Shown: positions 6,149 through 12,910, numbered from the stretch's first letter. The stretch is 21,776 bases of DNA from XYD1-FULL-44-32 sp964355855 (GCA_964355855.1 CAYHFD010000013.1:1-21776), one strand, 5' to 3'. Program-made: numbers and translations. The notes: generated from the letters alone by a model not told the origin.

Positions 6149-6904
6149 ATGGCAGAATTTGATGGTATTAGGGCAAAATTATACGCGGAAGCTTTAACTG
6201 ATTTTCCCCAAGCACGAGAGGGGGATATTGAACTGATGAAAAAATATCTCTGTCCTAATCCTAGAGAGGTGATATTGGAGGTGGGGGCAGGTAATGGCCT
6301 CTTTTCTGGAGTTATTGCTGATGCCCTCTTGCCCGAGGGTAGGTTAATAGTAACTGATCCTTCTTCAGAACAGCTACACGGGGTAGCTGACCTCAACCGG
6401 TCTAATATTGAAATACGAACTGAAGGGACAGACACTCTCATTTTGGATGAAAACTCTGTGGGCGCGATCTGGTCGTTTGGAGCCATGCACCATGTTTTTA
6501 ATAAGACAACTTCTTTTAAAAACTTTTTTAGATGTTTAAAGTCTGGTGGTCGAATCGTGATTAGTGATGTTTTTTCTGGTTCTACCCTGGCGAAGCATTT
6601 TGATGATCGGGTGGCGAAATTTTGTGCTACAGGACACGAAGTAGTCTTTTGGAGTCGGGAGTATGCTGAAAGTCTTTGTTTTTTAACTGGCTTCGGAAAA
6701 CCAGAATTCCATGACTTTAATGCTAAGTGGGTTTTTAATAAAAAAGAGGACATAGGGGTTTTTCTGTATAAACTTCACGCGATGACCAAGACCACCGAGG
6801 AAGAGTGTCTTAGTGGTGCAGAAAAAATACTTGGAATCGCTGAAGAAGGAGGTAAGTTTTACCTTAACTGGCCGATGACAATGATGATTATTAAGAAGCT
6901 GTAG
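6149..6904 (+). CDS. Class I SAM-dependent methyltransferase
   Basis: This 251-residue protein has a Rossmann-type methyltransferase core. Motif I is ILEVGAGNGLF (about 42-52). The acidic end of strand 2 is IVTDPSS. Motif IV region is AIWSFGAMHHVFNK (about 106-119), with the post-strand segment LKSGGRIVISDVFSG. The MHHV signature resembles UbiE/COQ5-like small-molecule methyltransferases. The substrate cannot be told. The C-terminal third (FLTGFGKPEFHDFNAKWVF ...) is less typical. The gene is alone, under a promoter that makes a leaderless transcript. Confidence 0.82.
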   Translation: MAEFDGIRAKLYAEALTDFPQAREGDIELMKKYLCPNPREVILEVGAGNGLFSGVIADALLPEGRLIVTDPSSEQLHGVADLNRSNIEIRTEGTDTLILDENSVGAIWSFGAMHHVFNKTTSFKNFFRCLKSGGRIVISDVFSGSTLAKHFDDRVAKFCATGHEVVFWSREYAESLCFLTGFGKPEFHDFNAKWVFNKKEDIGVFLYKLHAMTKTTEEECLSGAEKILGIAEEGGKFYLNWPMTMMIIKKL

Positions 6905-7071
6905 ATTCTAGATTTTGAACTAAGTTTTTTAATCTATCCATATACCCCCAATCCTCCCACACCAAAATAGGCGACGGCGAGAGACCCTTGCTTTTCTTGA
7001 TAATTTTTTCTAGTCTATGGGTGGGATTGTTATTGTGAACTTCTGGGTTTTTAATCGGAAAGGAGGCAGTC
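6905..7071. other. Intergenic region with the next gene's promoter
   Basis: No + strand gene is visible. A probable promoter sits at 7027-7055: TTGTTA (7027-7032), a 17-nt spacer, TTTAAT (7050-7055). The opposite strand is open for 60 codons but runs across the next gene's Shine-Dalgarno, so I do not call it. Confidence 0.45.
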
Positions 7072-7512
7072 ATGCCGTTATTGATTCAGGGGCTGTTTTT
7101 TCAAAACTATCAGCGGTTGGGGCTGGGGGTATCTCCGGAGGGGCCTATTGCCGTGATACGTAGTGGTTTGGGTCGGTTCATGTATTCAGGAGTAATTTGG
7201 CAAGATCCAGAATATCCGCATGACGGCTTCGTTGGTCAGATGTGGGATAACTACGGTGCCTCTGAACTCTCGGATGTCCACGTCTCCGAAGATGAAGTGG
7301 GGTTTACCAAGAAGTATGAACGGCGGGCAGATCTCATCCGCTATACGTTCAGGGTTCGTGAGAGCCAAACCTGGTTCGGGGAGTACGAGGGAAAAGCTTG
7401 TGGTAAGGGTACCAGCTCTTGTATCCTGACTGATGTCCCAGACGGATTCTTTCAACCGGAATTCATTATGGGAAAGCTTGGTCTCATCGAGGCCCACAGG
7501 TGGCCGACATAA
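7072..7512 (+). CDS. Uncharacterised soluble protein
   Basis: This 146-residue protein is of no family I recognise. It looks like a beta-rich single domain: LGVSPEGPIAVIRSGLGRFMYSG, a Trp/Asp segment (IWQDPEYPHDGF ... MWDNYG), then RRADLIRYTFRVRESQTWFGEYEG and a C-terminal part with two Cys (ACGKGTSSC). It has a strong AAAGGAGG Shine-Dalgarno with a 7-nt gap to the ATG, many GC-ending codons and a perfect 11-bp terminator. The last bases of the gene carry a 10-nt copy (AGGTGGCCGA, 7498-7507) of the 5' arm of that terminator. Confidence 0.7.
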   Translation: MPLLIQGLFFQNYQRLGLGVSPEGPIAVIRSGLGRFMYSGVIWQDPEYPHDGFVGQMWDNYGASELSDVHVSEDEVGFTKKYERRADLIRYTFRVRESQTWFGEYEGKACGKGTSSCILTDVPDGFFQPEFIMGKLGLIEAHRWPT

Positions 7513-7544
7513 ATGAAGGGAGTTATCTGTATTCTGGTAAGTCA

Positions 7545-7578
7545 TAGGTGGCCGAGCAGTCGGCCACCTATTTTATTT
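7545..7578 (+). terminator. Strong rho-independent terminator
   Basis: TAGGTGGCCGA (7545-7555) and TCGGCCACCTA (7560-7570) form a perfect 11-bp stem with loop GCAG, followed by TTTTATTT. Confidence 0.9.
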
Positions 7579-7590
7579 AAATCAAATTAA

Positions 7591-7728
7591 ATTTCAAATG
7601 CAGTAACCTTTGATCTCAAGCTGAAAGAATATTTAACAATCAACGTTAAAGAATTTTTAAATGGTTATGAAGTTGTCGGAATAATTTTTGCCGTTCTTGC
7701 CCTCATTCTTTTTACCCGCTTTGCCTGA
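7591..7728 (+). pseudogene. Possible remnant of a small membrane protein
   Basis: A 45-codon open frame ending at TGA 7726-7728 encodes a plausible amphipathic helix followed by a membrane segment (YEVVGIIFAVLALILFTRFA). There is no usable start codon or Shine-Dalgarno. It lies between a terminator and the next promoter. I read it as the tail of a decayed gene, but it could be a chance frame. Confidence 0.3.
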
Positions 7729-7751
7729 ACAGGGTTGAGGTTCCACCGCGA

Positions 7752-7780
7752 ATGACTTTATTCCTCCAACCTGCTAAAGT
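7752..7780 (+). promoter_or_regulatory. Repeated promoter module, copy 2
   Basis: ATGACT (7752-7757), a 17-nt spacer ending CCTCCAACCTGC, TAAAGT (7775-7780). The ATG at 7787 is 7 nt after the -10, the expected start of transcription. Confidence 0.7.
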
Positions 7781-7786
7781 TTGGAG

Positions 7787-8374
7787 ATGAAGAAAGTGGT
7801 TATTTTTGACCTAAACGGGGTTTTTGTCTTAAGCCCCAAGCTCAGCGAGCGGTACGAAAAAGAATTTGGTGTGTCGGCTAATGAATTTTTGCCGGCTTTG
7901 AAAGCGGTAATGGCTGTGATTCGCCAACCGCAGGCCCCCGATGCGTACGATGTTTGGAAACCTTATTTGGACAAATGGGGACTAAATTTGAGTCGCGAAC
8001 AGTTTCTCGAATTTTGGTTTTCAGCTGAAGGCGGCAATGAGGAGATGGTGGCCCTCGCGCGCGAGCTTAAGAGGAAAGGCTTTAAGTTTTTTATTCTTTC
8101 GAACAACTTTCGTGAGCGGGCAGAGTATTATGACCAAAACTTTCCCTTTTTCACCGAGTTGTTTGAAAAGATTTACTACTCTTGGCAAACCGGTTTTGTG
8201 AAGCCGGATTGCCGGGCCTTTGAACTGGTCCTCGTTGAAAACCATCTAAAACCAGAAGAAACTATTTTCTTTGATGATTCCGAGAAAAATATTGAGGTGG
8301 CCAAATCACTTGGGATAAAGGCCTACATTTTTGGCGGGGCCGCGGAGGTAAAAACTAAAGTAATTGCAGAATGA
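7787..8374 (+). CDS. HAD-IA-like hydrolase with a DxN nucleophile motif
   Basis: This 195-residue protein of the HAD-IA group has motif I VVIFDLNGVFV, motif II FFILSNNFRER, Lys in TGFVKPDCRAFEL, and motif IV IFFDDSEKNIEVAKSLG. A four-helix cap lies between motifs I and II. The nucleophile Asp is present, but the second Asp of DxD, the general acid of phosphatases, is Asn. HAD-IA members with changes at this site (for example DLGGV types) often have altered activity. It overlaps the next gene by 4 nt (ATGA), so the two are translationally coupled. The ATG at 7787 is chosen over an upstream TTG at 7781 because the promoter puts the transcript start there. Confidence 0.85.
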   Translation: MKKVVIFDLNGVFVLSPKLSERYEKEFGVSANEFLPALKAVMAVIRQPQAPDAYDVWKPYLDKWGLNLSREQFLEFWFSAEGGNEEMVALARELKRKGFKFFILSNNFRERAEYYDQNFPFFTELFEKIYYSWQTGFVKPDCRAFELVLVENHLKPEETIFFDDSEKNIEVAKSLGIKAYIFGGAAEVKTKVIAE

Positions 8375-8928
8375 CGGAAAAAGATATTCTCAATTTGATC
8401 AGTGCTGATCCGTGGATGATGGGCATTTTGCGTGTGGCAAAAAATCAAAAATTGCCGGATTGGATGGTTGGTGCTGGTTTTGTACGAAACAAAGTGTGGG
8501 ACCACTTGCATGGGTTTGAGAATGAACGGGTGCCAACCAATGATATTGACCTAATTTATTTTGATACCATTTGTCTCGATCGAGATATTAACCGGGCTTT
8601 GTCGGCGAAGCTTACGAAAGAGAGCGGAACAAAATGGGAGGTTGTGAATCAGGCTTATACTCATACTTGGCATAATCGGTTGCCATATAAAAACACAGAA
8701 GAAGCGCTCGCTGACTGGGTGGAAACGCCAACTTGTGTTGCGGTTTCAATGCTGGATAATGAGAAATTAAAACTACACGCTCCGCTTGGTATCAACGATC
8801 TAGTTGGTTTGGTAGTTAGACGCAATGAAGCATATTCTGATTCAATTTCGTATGAAAATAGGGTGACCAGCAAAAAATGGCAAGAGAAATGGCCAAAATT
8901 GCAGATAATTCACGATGAGGTCAACTAG
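8371..8928 (+). CDS. DUF925-type nucleotidyltransferase family protein
   Basis: This 185-residue protein resembles the COG3575/DUF925 group of the nucleotidyltransferase fold: LPDWMVGAGFVRNKVWDHLHGF, then PTNDIDLIYFD, with the paired Asp residues of a nucleotidyltransferase metal site, and ETPTCVAVSMLDNEKLKLHAPLG later. Members are widespread but uncharacterised. Substrate and acceptor are unknown. It is coupled to the HAD gene through a 4-nt overlap, so the two may act on related substrates. Confidence 0.8.
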   Translation: MTEKDILNLISADPWMMGILRVAKNQKLPDWMVGAGFVRNKVWDHLHGFENERVPTNDIDLIYFDTICLDRDINRALSAKLTKESGTKWEVVNQAYTHTWHNRLPYKNTEEALADWVETPTCVAVSMLDNEKLKLHAPLGINDLVGLVVRRNEAYSDSISYENRVTSKKWQEKWPKLQIIHDEVN

Positions 8929-8936
8929 CTAGTCGA

Positions 8937-8965
8937 ATGACTTTCTGAGTCCAACCTGCTAAAGT
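8937..8965 (+). promoter_or_regulatory. Repeated promoter module, copy 3
   Basis: ATGACT (8937-8942), a 17-nt spacer ending GTCCAACCTGC, TAAAGT (8960-8965). The ATG at 8972 is 7 nt beyond. The same end-of-spacer sequence as copies 1 and 2. Confidence 0.7.
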
Positions 8966-8971
8966 TTTGAT

Positions 8972-9508
8972 ATGGAAAAAATCCCTAACTCTAATAAGGA
9001 AGATGACCTTGAAATTGAAAACAGCCCCCTTAAAGAGGCTTACCTTATACTAAATGCTTCTAATCCCCTTGAGTTATCTCGTTTGTATACAGCCGAAGAT
9101 CAGGTACTGATGAAAAGTAACTTATGGGACTATGACAACCCTAATCTGGTTGTAAATAAAATAAAAGAGCTTGTAGAACAAGCAGACTGGGAACAATTAT
9201 CTAGTAAAGAACAACAATGGGCGCAAGAGATATTATGGTTTTGGTATCATCATGCGATTAGTTGTGCAATAAAAAAACAAGATAAAAAATTAGCAAAAAA
9301 ATATGCAACTAAAGCTTTAGAATTACAGGATGAAGGTCATCCGAACAAAATTACACAACTCTTATATTATTTAGTTAATGATAATCTTAAAGAAGCCGAG
9401 TTGTGGTTGGCATCAATTGCGATCGAACCTGAAAAATCAACAGCGGCTGAATTGGTTGGTTTATATAAGAAAGATGGATTTTTTAAGAGGGACCTCAAAT
9501 TAAAATGA
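8972..9508 (+). CDS. Uncharacterised helical protein, TPR-like
   Basis: This 178-residue, mostly helical soluble protein has helix pairs that resemble a degenerate TPR: QWAQEILWFWYHHAISCAIKK then KLAKKYATKALELQDEGH, and a final pair NLKEAELWLASIAI with KSTAAELVGLYKK. Such folds usually mediate protein contacts, and no catalytic motif is visible. It is the first gene of a unit with the Nudix gene (ATGA overlap) and, one base later, the MGMT-type gene. Its promoter makes a leaderless transcript. Confidence 0.7.
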   Translation: MEKIPNSNKEDDLEIENSPLKEAYLILNASNPLELSRLYTAEDQVLMKSNLWDYDNPNLVVNKIKELVEQADWEQLSSKEQQWAQEILWFWYHHAISCAIKKQDKKLAKKYATKALELQDEGHPNKITQLLYYLVNDNLKEAELWLASIAIEPEKSTAAELVGLYKKDGFFKRDLKLK

Positions 9509-10008
9509 ACCTCATTTCTGAAATTAGACAGAAAGATATAGACCCGAGTTGGGAACAGTTGCCCGATGAGGCACACATAAACTATCGCGAGTCGGCGAAG
9601 GCGGTTTTGTTTGACCAGGATGACAATATTGCTTTGGTGTATTATCCACCAATAGAGGGGTTTTTCGGTGGGTATTATCTTCCCGGTGGTGGGTTGGAAG
9701 AAGGGGAAACAATTCTCGAGACTTTTTATCGTGAGACACTCGAAGAAACTGGTTGTAAAATAAAAGAGATTGGTGAAATTGGTTTTATAATCGAGTATAT
9801 GAAAGATAAACTACTCAAGCAGAAGGTTTTTGCTTTTACCGCTAGGGTAGATGGTGAAAAAGGTGAGTGTCAGCCAACTGAATCCGAGAAAAAAAGAGGA
9901 ATGGAAATAAAGTGGAAACCGTTAGGGGAAGCTATAAAATTAGTTGAAGCTAACCAATATATTGATTTTGCTAAATTTAGAGCAATAATGATTTTAGGTT
10001 TAATTTAA
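9505..10008 (+). CDS. Nudix hydrolase
   Basis: This 167-residue protein has an intact Nudix box: GLEEGETILETFYRETLEETG, matching Gx5Ex7REUxEExGU, at about residues 63-84 (shown here across two parts: GLEEGETILE and TFYRETLEETG). It should hydrolyse a nucleoside diphosphate linked to another group; the substrate is not evident. Its start overlaps the previous stop by 4 nt and the next gene follows by one base, so it is the middle of a three-gene unit with an alkyl-transferase-like protein. That would suit nucleotide-pool or DNA-damage maintenance. Confidence 0.9.
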   Translation: MNLISEIRQKDIDPSWEQLPDEAHINYRESAKAVLFDQDDNIALVYYPPIEGFFGGYYLPGGGLEEGETILETFYRETLEETGCKIKEIGEIGFIIEYMKDKLLKQKVFAFTARVDGEKGECQPTESEKKRGMEIKWKPLGEAIKLVEANQYIDFAKFRAIMILGLI

Positions 10009-10009
10009 A

Positions 10010-10315
10010 ATGAACTCATTTAGCGAAAAAGTGTATAAAATAGTGCAGAAAATTCCGGTGGGGAAGGTAGCCACTTATGGTCAGGTGGCGCGGCTGGCGG
10101 GTAGCCCACAAGCAGGGCGGGCAGTGGGGCAGTGCATGAAGACAAATCCCGATGGCAAGGTGACACCTTGCCATCGGGTGGTGGCGGCTGACGGTAGTTT
10201 GACGGGTTACGCTTTTGGGAAAGGTATTACCACTAAAAAAGTCCTCTTAATTAAAGAAGGAGTGATTTTTAAGGGCGACAAAGTGGATTTGGTAAAATCG
10301 GGGTGGAAAAGGTAG
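10010..10315 (+). CDS. MGMT-type O6-alkylguanine-DNA alkyltransferase domain protein
   Basis: This 101-residue protein is only the catalytic/DNA-binding domain of the MGMT family. It has the helix-turn-helix region VPVGKVATYGQVARLAG (reading IPVGKV), the RAVGQCM segment with the arginine finger, and the active site TPCHRVVAADGSLTGYAFG. The acceptor Cys of PCHR is present, so it may be an active alkyltransferase rather than an ATL protein (which has Trp there). Full Ogt proteins have an extra N-terminal domain that is missing here; this short form is common. It lies one base after the Nudix gene. A perfect 14-bp inverted repeat is built into the active-site codons (10148-10178). Confidence 0.9.
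   Translation: MNSFSEKVYKIVQKIPVGKVATYGQVARLAGSPQAGRAVGQCMKTNPDGKVTPCHRVVAADGSLTGYAFGKGITTKKVLLIKEGVIFKGDKVDLVKSGWKR
10148..10178 (+). repeat. Perfect 14-bp inverted repeat inside the MGMT-type gene
   Basis: CCCGATGGCAAGGT (10148-10161) and ACCTTGCCATCGGG (10165-10178) flank a 3-nt loop. The right arm encodes the catalytic PCHR. No T-run follows. Confidence 0.75.
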
Positions 10316-10383
10316 ATTGGCATTTTAGGGTGATATTTGTTAGTAATATTTTAGACTACAAACCCAGAAAGGGGGTGATTGGA

Positions 10384-10743
10384 TTGCTGGATGAAAATTG
10401 GAAAGACAGAGTAAGGAGAAATATCCAAACTTTGTTTACGAGCTTGAGTAGGGAAGAGGCCGTGTTTATATTGAAAGAGATCATTAGACAATCGGCCGAT
10501 TTGCCTTTGTTCGTGGGAGATGAGGGGGCTCACATTGGGAGTGATGACTGCGACGGGGAAGTGGATTTTTTGCAGGTTCTAGTCATCCCCAATGGAGACA
10601 TGGCGGTCCATACTCACAGTCCCCATAACAGTGCTCTGCGTTTTCGAAATGGGTTGGGGGGCGGACTGTTTCCTAGTGTTTGGAATGTTTTGCGGATTCT
10701 TCTCCTGGCTATTGATATGGATAAGGAGAGGGGGAGACCCTGA
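10384..10743 (+). CDS. Uncharacterised protein, strong-Shine-Dalgarno type
   Basis: This 119-residue protein is read from the TTG at 10384, 8 nt after AAAGGGGG. The site reads AGAAAGGGGGTGATT, close to the extended Shine-Dalgarno at 3991. Upstream in-frame starts overlap the MGMT-type gene and are not needed. The protein has a helical N-terminus (RRNIQTLFTSLSREEAVFILKEIIRQ), an acidic middle (GDEGAHIGSDDCDGEVDFLQ), then HTHSPHNSALRFRNGLGGG. The cluster of His in MAVHTHSPHN could bind metal, but this is a guess. No family is recognised. A strong GC-rich terminator follows. Confidence 0.7.
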   Translation: MLDENWKDRVRRNIQTLFTSLSREEAVFILKEIIRQSADLPLFVGDEGAHIGSDDCDGEVDFLQVLVIPNGDMAVHTHSPHNSALRFRNGLGGGLFPSVWNVLRILLLAIDMDKERGRP

Positions 10744-10762
10744 AACTTGCCTATGTATAATA

Positions 10763-10799
10763 CCCCCGCCGGCGAAGCCGGCGGGGGTTAATATTTTTT
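10763..10799 (+). terminator. Strong GC-rich terminator before the copper island
   Basis: CCCCCGCCGGC (10763-10773) and GCCGGCGGGGG (10777-10787) form a perfect 11-bp stem with a GAA loop, followed by TTAATATTTTTT. It insulates the copper operon from upstream. Confidence 0.9.
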
Positions 10800-10805
10800 A
10801 GATGC

Positions 10806-10833
10806 TTGACTTAATACCCCTAGGGGGTATAAT
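10806..10833 (+). promoter_or_regulatory. Copper-operon promoter with CsoR-type operator
   Basis: TTGACT (10806-10811), a 16-nt spacer, consensus TATAAT (10828-10833). The spacer and the first bases of the -10 hold the near-palindrome ATACCCCTAGGGGGTAT (10814-10830), which has the TACCC...GGGTA form known for CsoR-family operators. CsoR bound here would cover the promoter; Cu(I) would release it. The csoR gene is the second gene of the transcript, so it would be autoregulated. Confidence 0.85.
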
Positions 10834-10862
10834 GGAGGAATTAGTAATTTAACCTATTTTTC

Positions 10863-11105
10863 ATGATGTACTACTTTGGAAATTATGGCAGTCAATTTTT
10901 CTATTGGCCAATGATTGGGGGTTTGATGATGCTAATTTTTTGGGGCGTCCTAATTTATCTTTTGTTTGTTGGGGTGCAAAAATTGACCAGTCACAATAGC
11001 AGTCGTGATACCGGGCGAGCGTTAGAGACTTTAAAGGAACGCTATGCCAAGGGCGAAATTACTCATGAAGAATATGAGAAAATAAGAAAAAATTTGGAGA
11101 AATGA
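10863..11105 (+). CDS. SHOCT-domain membrane protein
   Basis: This 80-residue protein has one transmembrane helix (about 15-40, WPMIGGLMMLIFWGVLIYLL) and a C-terminal SHOCT domain: ALETLKERYAKGEITHEEYEKIRKNLE, read in two parts (ALETLKERYAKGEI, THEEYEKIRKNLE). SHOCT modules are short oligomerisation domains found at protein ends. It is the first gene of the copper operon, and its last codon overlaps csoR (ATGA). Small SHOCT proteins frequently sit beside copper regulators and ATPases, but their function is not known. The N-terminus is rich in Met, Tyr and Trp. Confidence 0.85.
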   Translation: MMYYFGNYGSQFFYWPMIGGLMMLIFWGVLIYLLFVGVQKLTSHNSSRDTGRALETLKERYAKGEITHEEYEKIRKNLEK

Positions 11106-11371
11106 ATATGAAATCGATTAATGAAAAATTAGTTAGACGACTGAAAATTGTCGAGGGGCAAGTGCGGGGGTTACAAGAGATGATCAAGAAAGGGGTGTAT
11201 TGTGTCGATGTTATTACCCAAACCTCGGCGGTGAAGCGGGCCCTCTCGGGGGTAGAGGACGCCCTAATGGAACAGCATCTGGCCACTTGTGTCGCCCACC
11301 AAATGCAAAAGGGCCAAGTGTCACAGGCGACGACGGAAGTGTTAAAAGTTTATCGGTTAAAACGGAAATAA
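11102..11371 (+). CDS. csoR: CsoR copper-sensing repressor
   Basis: This 89-residue protein is a CsoR/RcnR-family (DUF156) all-helical regulator. The family signature is present: RRLKIVEGQVRGLQEMI, then GVYCVDVITQTSAVKRAL, then MEQHLATCV. Cys34, His59 and Cys63 match the C-H-C set that binds Cu(I) in CsoR, rather than the set seen in nickel or formaldehyde sensors of the same family. It binds operators as a tetramer and loses affinity when copper binds. A matching operator lies in the promoter at 10814-10830. It is translationally coupled to the SHOCT gene by a 4-nt overlap. An in-frame ATG at 11108 is an alternative start. Confidence 0.95.
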   Translation: MNMKSINEKLVRRLKIVEGQVRGLQEMIKKGVYCVDVITQTSAVKRALSGVEDALMEQHLATCVAHQMQKGQVSQATTEVLKVYRLKRK

Positions 11372-11423
11372 TAATTGTTTAGTCAATGATTATAAAAAAA
11401 TATTAGTTAATTAATAAAATAAG

Positions 11424-11645
11424 ATGAAACTATCAAAATTGATGCACGTTGTTAGTGTCATTGTAGGTTTGGCTGGAGTGGTAACTTTTGGCGCCGCCAT
11501 TTTGGGTGGAGCTGATGATTTGGTGTTCGGTATTAGTAAAGTCGATACTTTGCTCTGCGCGGGGCTTCTCCTACTCATAGCCATTTGGGTTCAAATTGTC
11601 ACAATTCACCATATGATGCTAGAGAAGCGAGGAGAGATTGTTTAA
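11424..11645 (+). CDS. Small two-helix membrane protein
   Basis: This 73-residue protein has two hydrophobic helices (about 8-30 and 42-62) and short charged ends. No metal-binding Cys pair is visible. Its TIHHMMLEKR segment, with His and Met at the membrane edge, could bind copper, but this rests on composition only. It is part of the copper-island gene train, 52 nt after csoR. Family not recognised. Confidence 0.7.
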   Translation: MKLSKLMHVVSVIVGLAGVVTFGAAILGGADDLVFGISKVDTLLCAGLLLLIAIWVQIVTIHHMMLEKRGEIV

Positions 11646-11669
11646 TCAATTAATTAATAACTCAAATAT

Positions 11670-11933
11670 ATGCAACTAGCACTTAAATCATACGGCTGGA
11701 AATGTGTTTTGGGTACGGAAGTGGTATATGTTCTCTGTTTGTTGGGTGGATTTTTGCCACTGCGAAGCGTACAGGGTGTCGAACTTCATCATCGACTCTT
11801 TGAGACACTACCAGGCTTTGAGTGGATCAGCTTCGGTAGCTTTATTCTCGGCGCAATCTATATGTTTGTCTTGGCTTGGATTTTCGCGGCCTATTTCGTC
11901 TGGATGCACAATTCCAGTCTTAGTAACAAATAA
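11670..11933 (+). CDS. Small two-helix membrane protein, DUF5676-like layout
   Basis: This 87-residue protein has two transmembrane helices (about 13-32 and 52-78) around a loop with ELHHRLFETLPGFEW. The layout, a Pro-Gly-Phe turn before a long second helix with Gly-Ala, resembles small membrane proteins such as DUF5676 found in metal-resistance clusters, but the match is weak. It lies 24 nt after the previous small membrane gene and 11 nt before the DUF2933-like gene. Confidence 0.65.
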   Translation: MQLALKSYGWKCVLGTEVVYVLCLLGGFLPLRSVQGVELHHRLFETLPGFEWISFGSFILGAIYMFVLAWIFAAYFVWMHNSSLSNK

Positions 11934-11944
11934 TTATTAATTCT

Positions 11945-12247
11945 ATGCACAACCATAATAATGATGGCAATAAAGACGGTGGGCACAAAGGAATGATGTG
12001 GATGATGATCCCGTGCCTCCTTTTGTTGGGATTTCTATTTTTTGGCGGAGGCAAATTTACTTCATCTGGATACCTCTGGCCAATTCTCATCGGTGTCTTT
12101 GTAATCGCACATGTTTGGATGATGTTTAGGGGTCATGGTGGGCACGGTGATTCTGATACAGAAAACAAGACTGACGACGCTTCGGCACAAGAACCAAAAA
12201 CAAAAGATGAAGAAAATAAACATAAGCCTGGCGGATGTTGCCACTAA
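11945..12247 (+). CDS. His/Cys-rich DUF2933-like membrane protein
   Basis: This 100-residue protein has a His/Asn-rich start (MHNHNNDGNKDGGHKGM), two hydrophobic helices (about 17-35 and 41-60), a GHGGHGD stretch and an acidic tail that ends PGGCCH. The layout resembles DUF2933 proteins, which often lie next to copper ATPases and CsoR. The His-rich N-terminus and C-terminal Cys-Cys-His are plausible copper ligands on the same membrane side. A role in copper buffering or delivery to the ATPase is inferred from this and from position, not from a known function. Confidence 0.75.
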   Translation: MHNHNNDGNKDGGHKGMMWMMIPCLLLLGFLFFGGGKFTSSGYLWPILIGVFVIAHVWMMFRGHGGHGDSDTENKTDDASAQEPKTKDEENKHKPGGCCH

Positions 12248-12259
12248 CAATTCACTTTT

Positions 12260-12910
12260 ATGGAAAATTCTTACGGCCTTTGGTCACTTGTAATAATAAA
12301 TTCGCTAGTCCTCATTATCTTTGCCTTTAGCTTTACTAAACCAAAGACTTCTAGGGATTGGCGATCGTTCGGCGGATTCTCGGCATTTATTGTCGCACTC
12401 TTTACGGAGATGTATGGTTTCCCCCTTACAATATATCTTTTTTCTGGGTGGCTTTCCACAAAATTTCCGGGTGTTAATTTCTTGGCGCACAATTCGGGGC
12501 ATCTTTTTGAAGATTTCTTTGGTTGGGGTGGCGATCCGCATTTCGGACCATTCCATATCGCAAGTTATATTCTGATTATTTATGGCTTTGTACTTCTCTC
12601 TAAAGCATGGAAGGTGCTTTACAAGGCTCAACAGGATCATACCCTAGCAACTGCTGGACCCTATGCTCGCATCAGGCATCCGCAATATGCTGGCTTCGTA
12701 CTGATTATGGTTGGATTCTTCTTGCAGTGGCCGACGCTCCTCACCCTTATCATGTTGCCGATCCTTGTGTGGATGTATACGCGACTTGCCAAAAGCGAAG
12801 AGAAAGATTCCCAAAAAGAGTTCGGGGGGCTGTGGGATGAATATTCAAGGAAAACTCCAGCTTTTATTCCCGGACGGAAAAAATTAACAGCTAATTCTCC
12901 AACTATATGA
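12260..12910 (+). CDS. ICMT/PEMT-like membrane methyltransferase
   Basis: This 216-residue integral membrane protein has about five hydrophobic segments and the isoprenylcysteine-carboxyl-methyltransferase-like C-terminus: TAGPYARIRHPQYAGFVLI, then a membrane segment and AKSEEKDSQKEFGGLWDEYSRKTPAFIPG. In ICMT the HPxY and the E-E residues bind SAM. Members of this group are common in heavy-metal resistance clusters, where the substrate is unknown. It overlaps the YHS gene by 4 nt, so they are coupled. The start at 12260 has no strong Shine-Dalgarno. Confidence 0.85.
   Translation: MENSYGLWSLVIINSLVLIIFAFSFTKPKTSRDWRSFGGFSAFIVALFTEMYGFPLTIYLFSGWLSTKFPGVNFLAHNSGHLFEDFFGWGGDPHFGPFHIASYILIIYGFVLLSKAWKVLYKAQQDHTLATAGPYARIRHPQYAGFVLIMVGFFLQWPTLLTLIMLPILVWMYTRLAKSEEKDSQKEFGGLWDEYSRKTPAFIPGRKKLTANSPTI

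Noticed and set aside
6891..7073. 60-codon minus-strand frame between the methyltransferase and the 7072 gene
   Set aside because: It would start on the Shine-Dalgarno of the 7072 gene, has no ribosome site and no recognisable family.
7752..7789. Short peptide MTLFLQPAKVWR read from the ATG in promoter copy 2, with its TGA overlapping the next ATG
   Set aside because: Copy 1 would run on in a different way and copy 3 stops after three codons, while the promoter spacing is identical in all. The promoter reading explains the conservation better.
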